Shown: positions 1 through 11,498 of the stretch, one piece after another | Layout: every line of letters starts with the position of its first letter | Position numbering within the stretch: the first letter of the stretch is position 1 | Assembly (NCBI GenBank): GCA_945643635.1 | Contig: CALZFC010000058.1 | Coordinates: forward strand, 124,001 to 188,000 | Direction of reading: 5' to 3' | Origin: Allodiplogaster sudhausi | Taxonomy: Eukaryota > Nematoda > Chromadorea > Rhabditida > Diplogasteridae | DNA length: 64,000 nt | Notes under the pieces: model-generated | Seen by the model: the letters and a program-made list of their open reading frames with translations, nothing else | Database searches by the model: none | What the model was told of the DNA's origin: nothing | Translations under genes and position numbers: made by a program

Positions 1-611
1 GAGTTTGGTCGGCTCGAGGGGGGAAGCATAAAGAAGGCGCCATTCCATTCCCGACGGCTGGGGAAACTTGGCGGGACTCTCGCGCCAAGAGCCAGTGGAG
101 TTCTGGCGGAAGAATTTTCCGGCATTGAGGTAGGCGCGGCGTCCGAGTGCCTGTGCTGCCGCTCGCTCCGACTGGCAATCACTCGCAAACAGGGCTTCTT
201 GATCTAGTGGGACGTCCATGATGACAGTCCGTGTCGCCACGATTCCATTGTCACGGCCAACACGGTAACAATGCATCTTCTGGCGTATGCCGATCCGGCC
301 AGTCTGCCAGTGCTCGTGAGTGAGGAGGCAGAAGTGGTCCGGATCGGCAGGCGAGGGACAGATTAAGGCGAGAGAGATTTCGAGAAGGAAATTGAAGCCG
401 GGCCACTGGATGCTGCTCACGGCGGAGAAAGAGACATCTTCATCAAAGAGTGGAGACGACGATGAGTAGCGCATGATAACGACTGTGCTGTACTCGTAGA
501 CAACAGGGATGAAGAGGACGGAGGAAGTCGCGAAGACCGCCGTCTGTGTAACGCTCGTACACGTACTGCTGCTCGAAGATAACGGCAGCACACATGTGGC
601 ATGGAAGCTGA

Positions 612-653
<42 letters not shown>

Positions 654-1058
654 GAGAGAGATATCACACAATAGATTTAAAAAAAATGCCAAACTAAGGT
701 GAAGGTTGTGATTTACATACGCAAGGTTTGGCATTACAGAGTGCACATTTGTGACATCGTTACCCCAAAATCTGTGATAACTCATACCTCGTCGACTCAG
801 ATGACGTCATCGGTTCTGCCGCCGTGATATAGCACTGCGCGCCAATGTTGTGTGCGCCGGCCACGAGAGGTGCGCGTGTCTCCGCACGGAGAAGGCGACG
901 GGCGCTCACTGAGAAACTGTCGTCGCACTCGCAGACGGGAGCCGGACTCAGCCATAGGATAGCCTTGTCGGAGACGGCCAGCAGACGGTCAACACGGGCA
1001 AAGTCACCGAGGGGGTGCAGAGAACGGAGACACATGGTGAAGGAGACAATGAAGGAGT
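1..1058 (-). CDS. 3' part of an unrecognised gene, off the left edge
   Basis: Two exons read cleanly on the minus strand: 788-1058 and 1-607. They join in phase across a GT-AG intron (donor gtatga, acceptor cttcag) that contains a (GA)n tract. The joined part is about 290 residues, with no stop before the window edge. Visible pieces include PVCECDDSFSVSARRLLRAE, a hydrophobic stretch near SVLFIPVVYEYSTVVIM, and a His/Cys-containing stretch DHFCLLTHEHWQ. The exon at 1058 opens out of frame with an upstream stop, so more 5' exons must lie between 1058 and about 1500 but none could be fixed. I do not recognise the family. Codon usage and clean phase make it a real gene; function unknown. Confidence 0.6.
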
Positions 1059-1529
1059 CTGGCAAGATTCATATGCAATTACATTATGTGGTTCCTTCAA
1101 TACACACACGCCATGAAAATAAAGCGAAAAGCTGGCAAAGAATACGAATAACAATCTACAGTCGACGGAGAGAACGGTTGCTGGTCATCTCATGAGCGTG
1201 GAAATAGAAGTTGACTTGATGGTGTGTCAGAAGTGCAGCTAAACACACAAAAATATGAGTAAATTAGGTTTCACAATGAAAGAGCTGCTAATTACGTGAC
1301 TAATTAGGACTCATTCTATAGTAATTTACTTGCCCTAATTGAGCACCTATCAACCAATCTAACCAAAGTACTGTATTTATAATGATGTACCGACGATTGC
1401 ATAACTTGCTGGTCTCGGATTCCATTTAACATTTTTAAATCATTTTTTGATAGTCATGATTCGTCATTCTTCTTCATGGAATTTTACGAACGCGCTTTTT
1501 TTACCTTCAAAAATTGAGGGTCACATGCA

Positions 1530-4500
1530 ATGTACGAGATCTACCAAACGCACGAGGTCGCCTTTAAATTGCCCATTGAGATCGTCAATCTTGAACATCA
1601 CGGTCAGCTTCTTTTCTATGCTTTCGCTTCTTCCTTCCTACTTTATGGCTTGTCTTTTGGTATTTGTTGTAGTTTTTTTTTGGTCAACGTACTCTCACTA
1701 ATCTCTGAATTTTCACATTTACAGCCGCCGGCTCGCGGCTGTTCATAAGTGGAAAGTCGTCATGCGACCTTTTAGTGTACGTACCCAGTCGATCCGGTCA
1801 GTTTTCTTAGTCAGCTGCGGATTTCACCACTATTATAAGCCCACGTGTAAAAATGGAATTAAAATGAAATTAAAATGGAGCCTACACTTATTTAATGTGA
1901 GCATCCGCTAGAGGCCAAGTCGATTCAGGTCCAAAGAGGCCGTACGAAGTGGGCCCGGTGCTGAAGCGGGTGACCCACACACCAGTGCGTGCTCTTCGCG
2001 CCATCGAAGAGACCGAGCAGCTGCTTCTCCTTACCGATAAGGCATGCATTTACAACTTATAAGAATGTTAATTGTCTGCTGTCCATCCGAATCGTAGAAA
2101 TTATTCGTAATTAGAAACATACGCAGTTGTGATTTGTGAATGGATTAATATCTTTCTATCTCCAGGTTCTCTCTCTTCATTCACTCTCTCCTCCGTGCCC
2201 AATGAAGGAAGTCGTCCCTTGCAAGACTTTCATCAGCGTTTTTGCCGTTCACATCGATGAAGTGTTTTGGAAATTTCCTATAATGACGCTTCTTCATTGA
2301 ATTTTGGGCTTCTTTTTCGATTTCTTCTCTGACCGATGCTGAATTTGATCTCCCGTTCATATTTAGAAGCTGAAGAAGGTACACGTTGTCGTGGTGTCAA
2401 AGCGTAAGTTTACCATCTATCGCAAGGACGACACTTTTGTTGAGGTGACTAATATTTTAATTAAAAGTTTGATAGAGCTTATAATTATTGACTAAATAAA
2501 AATTTTATCCGCTGTCCTATATACTATGATGTTTGAGTATACTTTGCAAGTATATGTAATTAGCAGAGAGCTTGGCAAGTAGCCAAGCTTTGTCTTGAAA
2601 TATGGATTGGCAATTCTTAGGCGTCCTCTGATCTGCCTCTCGCTGCCGACAACCCCTCTCATCTGAAGTGGTGCGGCAGCAGCATCTGCTACGCACTCCG
2701 CGACTCGTATCACATCCAGCGGCTGAGGCAGAGTGATGATGGCTTGGTGCAATGACTATTTAGTTCTTCTTGTTCATTTACAATTCTCAGAGACAATATA
2801 ATACCTTTGAAAACAGAACTGTTTTAAACATATAAAAGAATGCGCATATTCAGAGTTGGACTGGCGAGAATCGTCGCCTCTTCACGGTTGGCGAAGTGCC
2901 TTGCATCATTGACGCTCTCGACCGTGGATTGGCCGGATTCGCGCGCGGAGAAGTCATGGCCATGATACCGACAAGGTATTGTTATATTTATTTTATTTTA
3001 TTTATTTATTTTATTGTTGTTCTATATGGAATACTTAAGGTGAATCAGCTCATTGTACTGGGCGGAGTCAGTAGTGCTTGGCAAGAAGCTCAGCGTTGTT
3101 ATAAAATATAGATTGGGAATATAATCATATCATACCGTAGTCATGTTTGTGAAGCTCCGTTTAGAGGAGACGAGGAACGAAGCAAATCGCCTTCCAATCC
3201 AGTCACCCAACTGAGACACGACGTCAAATTCACGGAACACATCATCGCAGCAGGTTGGAGAGTGTAACTTAGCCGAATATTGTGAGCAATTTCTAACAGT
3301 AAGCTATAAAACCATGGAAGAAAGGAGATGAGTTGAACAAAATCGAAAGAGAAGAAGAGTAGATAAGATTGTTATTGTATTTAAATGATTTAGCATTGTT
3401 CAGCTTATGACTCTCCTTACGTGATCGCCTTGCTGCCACGTGGTCGTGTTGAAGTTTGTATCGTTTAAAAATTAAATTTCCTCATTTTCCTTTTTTTGTT
3501 AACAAATGTGTGTTTAAACAAACTGTTTTTTTTTAATTTATTTTTTAGTTTGCTCAATGAATAACACGAACGAGGACTGCTCTATTTCTAGGTCCGGTCT
3601 ATTACACCGCCGTGTATTCTGATTCAGAGCATTTCTGCTCTCAACAAGGCCGTTCATATTAGCATCGGTGGGCCGTAAGTTGCTCCCATTCTTGTTTTGT
3701 TATAGCGATTGGTTCTTTTTTAAATCTTTGAAGATAAGTAAGGCGGAAGTTTTTATTAAACTGAAATTTACTTGCTCTGTTATAATTAAAATGTTTAAAA
3801 AAAACATTGCAGTGGCCAAATTTTCGTTGCGTCTACGAGTGATATCTGGCAGTTGGAAGCTTATTCGAACTTGCGGAAGAACATCTCTGTGATGATGCAA
3901 GAAAAGCAATTTGACCTCGCCATTCAGCTTACGGTATGTTCTTCTCTCTCTCTCTCTCTAGTTTCTGTCAACTAGCTACGATAGGTAGGAACACGAGACA
4001 TTATATATTTATCGACATCAAAATAAATTAATTGCTAAAGTTTAAAGAGAAAAACACATTTCCACATATCCCTTCTAGATTTGTCTATGCAATTAATTCA
4101 TACTTTATTCTGCTACATCTTTATTAATGTCCAGGTAACAATGATGAAGGACTTCCCCGAAGAGCAGAAGGTGGAGATAAAGAGGCAAGCTGCGATTAAC
4201 TTCTTCAACCAGCGCAAGTTTGAGGAAGCTTTCGCGCTGCACACGGAGATTAAGTCTAGTCAGTTCAATGCAGATTAAACAACAACAAAAAAAGCTTCTA
4301 CGCGACATATTTCAAGAGTTTAATTCTAATTGTCCTTTAAGGAAATATGGATGTAATGCCCTAAAATAGATTAAGCTATGCTTAATTTAACTTTCTTGTT
4401 TAGGCGTAATCGAAGTTCTCCAGCTCTTTCCCGAGTTTCTGCCTGCCAAATTCCGCAGTCAGGCCGAGTCTTCCTTTGACTTTGCTGAGAATGAAAAGAA

Positions 4501-7500
4501 GCGAGCGATGCTGGCGCTAGGAAGTTATCTTGCTGCGGTAAAGATAAATATGCATTTGCCAATTTCTTTTCTCCTATTTGACATTTTCCCTGTAAAGAAA
4601 TATGTTTTACCCTCTGAATATCAAAAAAAAATCATCCACACATTTGCCTGTTACATTTGACAATGTTCCACTTCTGATAGAAACAAATTGGAAATGTTTG
4701 AAGGTACGAACCGAGCTCGCCCAAGATCTTCTGCTCTATCAAAGAAGCCAGCAGAGTCGGAGCTCGTCTCCAACGCCCTTGACTAAGGAACGAGAAGATC
4801 TGCGAATCACCACCCCGAAACAGGCGGAACTGGCCAAGAATCAACTACAAGTTGTCGATACAACCCTTCTTCAGTGTTACCTCAAGGTAGTCTATTAAAA
4901 AGAGAAACTACTAATCAATCCAGGTAAATTTTACATTGTTGAAAAATTGATGTGATGAGCAGAGTATAAAAACATCAGCTATATTGTTAAAATATTTTTA
5001 TTTATTTTATGGCATTGCGCAAACAAGTCATAAAATTTGGTTTCGTATTGAAAAGTTACCCAAATAGTTGTTCTGTCTAGACGAAGCCCATGCTGGTAGA
5101 TTCTTTGCTGCGCCTGTCGAATAACGCGTGTTCTTTTGACGATGCAGAGGCAATGTTGAAGAAGGATGGACAGACGAAGAGTCTATTCGTACTCTATGAG
5201 ACAAGGAAGAGACATCGGCTTGGTAGGGATACTGTAGCCACTTTTCTGGCTTTGTGTCGATATTGTAGTTTGATTTTAAGTCGTTGGAATGGTATGAAAA
5301 ATATGCAGTTTGTTAGATAGAGCTCCCTTTGGGATTTCTGGAGGGCTGATGCTGGTATTATTGAATGCAAGTGATTTCAAGCCTATTATCTAAATAGTCA
5401 AATAAATACATGGTTGCTCCCTTGCAGCCCTTGACTTGCTCCGAAGCGAGTCGTCCAGAATGCCCCCCGACCACTTCTTCGACGGAATCGACCGCACCGT
5501 GGAGTACCTGCAGACACTCGGCAACTCCCATCTTGATCTCATCTTTGAGCACGCCAAATGGGTGCTGCAGAAGAACGCCAAGGAGGGCATCGTGGTTAGC
5601 CTAGTCATTTCTATCTCTTTCTCGCTCTCTCACTCTCTCTTTTCGCTCTCCCTTTTATTTCTTTCTCTTTTCTCTCTCGCTCTCTCTCTCTCTTCTCTCT
5701 CTCTCTTCGCTCTCTCTTGTCGATTCCTCCGAGAAATTGCTTAAACGAATGGAAATTAAGGATCGGTAACCATTTGCTGGATAGAAGGAATGTAAACGTT
5801 CAATGCTATTTTCCCTCAAGAATGACTTGAAGTATCCTAGATGTATATCTTTTTGTTTACTATTTGTTAAGAGTCCCTTCCTCCTTGAGATCTTTACGGG
5901 TGACGAGAACGAGTTGGCAAAGAATTTGAACCGCGACGCAGTTCTCAAATTTCTTCTTCGCGAGTGTGTCGAAGCAGTCATTCCATATTTGGTAAGAATT
6001 TTATCCACTTTACATTAATATTTCTCGATTTATTTCACTGACGTGTTTTTTTTTGCGTATTCTAACTAAATGTAATGCTGTAAATTTGAACGGAAAGAGC
6101 GGCAACAAAACAGCCATTTTTAAAGGAGCACGTCATCTACGAATGGGAGGACAAAACTCCTCAGCTTCACGAGACACTCGCTGATCAATACGTTCGAATG
6201 GTGAAGAAGCTTCTCTCTGACTACGTGCATATCTTCAATGATGGTAAGTACTGTAGTTTATTATTTGCAGTTAACACTGGATTTTATCTGTAGTGAAATA
6301 TTTTTAAAGAGGAGAACATGATCCGCGCGGGCCACGAAGAAGGAGAACTCGGCGTGTTCAGGCAGAAACTGCTACGCTTCCTCGAGTCATCTCTCTCCTA
6401 CAGCCCCAACACAATACTCGTGCAGCTTAACCACTATGGTTCTACTCTCTTCTCTCTCTCTGCCTCTGTCTCTCTCTATCTCTCTCTCTATCTCTCTGTC
6501 TCTGTCTCTATCTCTCTCTGCCTTTGTCTCTCTGCCTCTGTCTGTCTCTCGCTCTGTCTCTCTCTGACCCCTGATAGGTGATCGACTCCCTTTGCAGCCT
6601 TCAGTGAAGAGCGCGCGCTGATCCTGGGTCGTCTGAAGAAGCACAACGAAGCGCTTGCCATCTTCACAGGAATTCTACACGACGTGGACGCTGCGGAGAG
6701 ATACTGCGCCAGGCACTACAACCCAGTCAACGAGGAAGACTCACAGGTGTCTTTAGCTATTATATTTATATTACTATTCTTTTATTCTTATCTGAATAAT
6801 GATTAATATACATAAATTATAAATGATTTCTGTTCTACCTTGATTCATCAACCATGAATAATAATTAACAAATTGTTAATGTTAACAAAATGTCTTGTAA
6901 GTCGGTGTTATATAAACTCATTTTCATGTATATAAAAATGGAATTGTCTTGGACCGTTCAAATTGCAGGTGTACCTTCTGCTGGTGCGTGCCCTGGTGTC
7001 CCCTTCGAGTGACCCGGAGGGGGCCGCGGGCTTCCTTGATTCGGGTCTCAAGCTACCGCCGCCTTCTCCGAATGTCCCCATGGCTATTCGCGTACTCGGA
7101 AAGCATGCTGATAAAATGGATGCGAGTTAGTAAAAAAAATTGCCTTATATATTTACTAGGGGCTCTGTATCAGTGGGTTTTTTTTTGTTAGTTAATCATA
7201 TTTATTCCGTTGTAGTTTTTTTTTGTACATATATGTTTCAGTTTTTTTTAAGAAGAACAAAAAGATAGGTGATCTGTGGTTCAGTAGCCGCACTCGAACT
7301 GATCCCCGACGACGCGCCCCTCTGCAATCTCTCCGCCGCCCTCTGCGCCCTTGTCCAAGCCGCCGCTGACCAGGCTACTTCTGTTAGTTACTACTCTTTT
7401 TATTACTCTGCGCCATCTATGTAGTGTAGTTAATAGTTTAAAAACAAATTCATAAATATGTTTTATGTTTTTTATGAAAAGGGTTTAAAAAATTCTACGC

Positions 7501-8034
7501 CGTGAAATGGTCTATACGGATTCCTTTTTACCTGAAATATCTGGTTTAGACAAGAATACGACGAGCGATAAGCGAAAGTGCTCGGATAAAGACAGCGCGC
7601 AATCTCAGAGAAGTTTGTATTTTGCTTCTTTTAATGCTTTATTTTCGTTTTGTGAAACCGATTTCTTTATTTTATTTGTGCAAAATTTATAGTATTCTGT
7701 CGATTTATGAAACGTTACTCCGTAGGTAAACAAGAGACGTGTTCGACTATCGGAGAACAGTCAATGCACGTACTGCAAGAAGAAGATTGGAACTAGGCGA
7801 GTACTTACATCTTTTGTTTCTTCCTTTTTTTTCCAAAAAAAAAAATATTAAAAAATTGTTGTTGCTCCAGGTTTTTTTTTTAGTTCTTTGACTGAATACT
7901 ATTTTTGAGGCACATTTTTATGTTTCTCAATTCGTTTTTCTTCCAGTGCTTTCGTCCGATTCCCATTGAACGGCGAGCTTCATCACGTCTATTGCTTCGA
8001 GAAGCAGTATCCCAAGACTATTGCTGACCGCTAG
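1530..8034 (+). CDS. VPS39: VPS39 (Vam6) HOPS-complex subunit
   Basis: About twenty exons follow the order of animal VPS39. The start is MYEIYQTHEVAFKLPIEIV at 1530. CNH-domain exons follow (1725-1776, from 1912, 2166-2262, 2369-2443, 2621-2750, 2854-2974, and exons between 3170 and 3680). Clathrin-heavy-chain-type helical repeats run from 3811 to 7390, with recognisable blocks such as QLQVVDTTLLQCYLK (4705-4887), DRTVEYLQTLGNSHLDLIFE (5428-5592) and EEGELGVFRQKLLRFLE (6310-6438). The C-terminal exons carry a zinc-finger-like CTYCKKKIGTSAFVRFP (7726-7780, 7947-8034). In known systems VPS39 is the HOPS subunit that tethers late endosomes and vacuoles/lysosomes through Rab7/Ypt7, and also acts at vacuole-mitochondria contacts. 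No frameshift was seen. The exon ending near 2040-2062 lacks an in-phase GT donor; a GC donor at 2041 fits phase. Confidence 0.93.
5610..5721 (+). repeat. (CT)n-rich intron tract of VPS39
   Basis: Imperfect TCTC/TTCTC microsatellite in the intron after the exon ending near 5592. Similar imperfect tracts occur in the next introns (for example 6440-6565). Confidence 0.8.
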
Positions 8035-9067
8035 CTATGATTACTGTAAGAATTGAAGACTCAAGATTACGGTACCATTGATAAGCACAAGATGTTTCAC
8101 AGACTATTCTTTCTCACTTATCATTTTATTACCCTCCTCAATTCCTCATTCCAATGCACCCGGTTTATTAATTACAACGCTGTTTTCATTCCTATCGCTC
8201 TCAGGCGGCTCCAATGCTACAGTTGATAGCAGCGAAATTTTTAAGTGAGATTCCAAAATGCCCTAGCTTTTAAAGTCTTCTAGTTATGCTCTAGACTAAT
8301 CCTTTATATTCTGTAGAGGAACAGTTAGCCCAAAAGTTTTCCTGATTGCGGAATATAATAATGTTGCTTTTCATAGATTAACAAAAATTCATTGCATTTG
8401 CTTTATTATTGCTCAATCAGCTATTTCTATGTACATACGCATGCCTTCAAACAAGTGTGGTTGCTTACTTTGGACTGTGATATTTGTCTAACTTGATTCA
8501 CCAGATATTGCTTCTACTTTCTGCCTGCATAAAATAATATTATTTTAATTGATTTCAACTACAAACGAAGGGATCCGTGAAAAATGGAGGCGGGGCTAAT
8601 CTGGCACAAATAGATAGGGTAGCCAGATTGTGCGATGATTTGTAATGCTCGAATGGTAGAATAATCTTTTTTTATGCTCGATGAGCAAGGTCATCGTTTA
8701 ATCCCATCATCTGTAATAAGTACGAAGTTGACAGACAAAAGCTAGAAAAGACACAAACACCCACTAGTATTCACCGATATTGAAGTAAAGAAATCAATCG
8801 AGACTCGAAGTTTCCCTAACGGATGCATGTGACACTGTTCAAATTTGGTGTGATAAGCAACAGCTGAAACGGCTCATGTCAAATGAGCAAATATTTCTGA
8901 CGGCATAACACGAGGTATCAAATTAGGAGAGGACATGACAGGAAATGATGAGTCTCTGCGCGACTAGAACAATGGCATCAAGAAAAGCTTCCGTACCATT
9001 CGCGAGCTCTCACCAGTCCATTGAGTACACTGGTGACTAGACATAGGAACAAAGTAGAGGTGGCATA

Positions 9068-9118
<51 letters not shown>

Positions 9119-9352
9119 GTCTGTAACTCTATCACTCCCTTTCTGCTCTCTCGGACTTTATTCTCTTACTGTCTCACTCTCATTCAAATTCTCTCGCCCC
9201 GGTATTCTGGATATGATAAAATGGTTCCGACATGTGAGAATCCAGACAAAAAGTAGAAAGCGGGTGATGTTGTTTTGTTATCTTTCTCCTTTCACTCCTT
9301 CATTTGCCAAAGGTTGGTGACCCTTTTATCTCTATCAACCTCTCGCTCCTTA

Positions 9353-9389
<37 letters not shown>

Positions 9390-9760
9390 CTTTCCCCTTT
9401 TTCTCCCTCTCCACATATTGTTTGCACGGCAGCCTTTGCGATAACAGAAAGTGCGTCCGAAAATTTGATTCCTCTTCGGAAGTAAACCTGGCGCTTTTGA
9501 TCTCTGCTTCAAAATGATGACTCGCATAGTTACGAGAGTAAAATAATTGGTTCTTGAAACTTTTAAAACACTATAAGTGGTAGTCGAAATTTTAATTTAA
9601 CATTTGAAGAAATTTTTAGAATAGTTAAAATTTTTATTAAACTGCTGGGAATTTCTTTCTATTATTAAAACTTATTTTTTTTAGTACCATGGACGGTGAT
9701 ACATTACTTGCTCCTTCAGTTTTTTTTTACAACTACCACAATATGTATGTATTCGGCTGT

Positions 9761-9814
<54 letters not shown>

Positions 9815-9934
9815 TGAATAGAGAAGAAAAAATTCTATTTCTTTCCGCATTTATGGATGATTTATTATTATTGTATATGGGGCTTTTGTTTACTAATCGT
9901 ATATTTTGTTTCCATTTAACAATTGATTATTAGG
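8035..9934. other. Intergenic region VPS39 to spinster
   Basis: No convincing exon. Contains (CT)n tracts at 9071-9113 and 9350-9378, an exact (GA)n tract at 9763-9813, and AT-rich sequence. The ORFs over the CT tracts are low-complexity SLSLSL readings. The 5' untranslated part of the transporter gene probably lies near its right end. Confidence 0.6.
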
Positions 9935-11381
9935 ATGCTGGAATCTGCTTCATCTTCGGAGGAGGGCAGCACGATTCAACTGAGCAATAGTATCAAAGCG
10001 GCCGAGAAGCAAGAGTATGGCACCAATGAGGTCTGGCAATGGAAAACTATTTTAACCCTCGCTTTTTAATAATAAATTTCAATAACTGGTACCTAATTTT
10101 TTAAGCGTATTTGTACGGCACAGGAAACGTTCCTCTCTCTATAAAAACATTCACTTTTGATCCCGCCTCAAGTGGCAAAAAATAGCGCCCGTTAAATTAG
10201 CACGAACCTTACTAGACCTAATCTATTTGAATGTTCCTGGTTATTCCTCTCAATCACATGCTCTCTCGTCTTTTTGTCTGGCAAGAAGGAATGGTTCCTT
10301 TAAGCAGATTAAAAGTTTGGTGATGAAGAGCTGATTTCTCAGAGTAGCTGCGCTCATCTCGCTGAGGGAGAGAAAGGGTCAGAGACGGGCGCAGCTTCCT
10401 CTCATCCTCTTTGGCAACGCGTCATTGGTGTTCTCCTTCTCACCCTCTTCAGCATCTTTGCTCTCCTCGATCGTTTCTCCACTGCTGGTAGGAATCTTCT
10501 TTCTCTTTTACGACTAATAACTCTCGTGTGATTATGCCTGCGTAAGTTGCTGCACCCCTTCAGGAGTCCTTCCAAGCATCCAAGAATTCTACGACATCTC
10601 CAACACCGAAGCTGGCTCCATTCAAACCATCTACATTATTGTCTACATTGTAGCAATCGGTGTGGTTGGTGCGTATTCATTCATATGTATGTGCATATGT
10701 AAAAAAAAACATAACTATGATAGTTATGCATCGAAGAACCACGTATTTGCATATCGGATATTTATTTACTTATTTATTAAATTAATTTTTTAAGTTATCC
10801 ATTTCATAAAAAATTTGTTTGACATCTCAAGTAGCTTGAAGATGAGCAGGCGCATTTGGCGATCGCTATGACAAGAAGCTGATGCTCTTAGTGTGTGGAG
10901 TCGTCTGGACCATCATCATTGTCGCTTCTTCTCTGGTTCCGAGCAACGTCAGGCATACACATTTACTCTTTTTCTCGTAGTATTTTCCTCTCTACCTCTC
11001 TTTCTGTCACTCTCTCTCTCACTCTCTCTCTCTCTTCCACTATATTTCTTGAGATGTTCTGGCTGTTCGTGACTCTGCGTGCTCTGACTGCGATTGGCCT
11101 CGCAACGAGTTCTTGCTTCGGCGCCACGATGATCGCCGAGTATTTCGACGGTTTCTCCTTTTTTAAGTTTTATTTGTTATACATATAACGACTTTTTTCA
11201 GTTTTATTTGTTATACATATGAATAACGAGAAACTAAATGTAAAATAATAAAAAAATTAATGCATGCTTTATTTTTAATTCTTTGGAGGCGCCGCCCGAG
11301 AGTATGCTCTCATGTTCTTCTTCATGTCGCTCTCCATTGGCGCGTCAGTTTCTCCTTCCCTCGCCACAATTCATACACACA

Positions 11382-11415
<34 letters not shown>

Positions 11416-11456
11416 CGTCCCCTATCTCTCCCTCTCTCTCTCGCTCTCCCTCTCCC

Positions 11457-11498
<42 letters not shown>

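Noticed and set aside
417..785. Minus-strand 122-codon ORF
   Set aside because: It runs through the GA tract and uses the wrong frame of the exon at 1-607.
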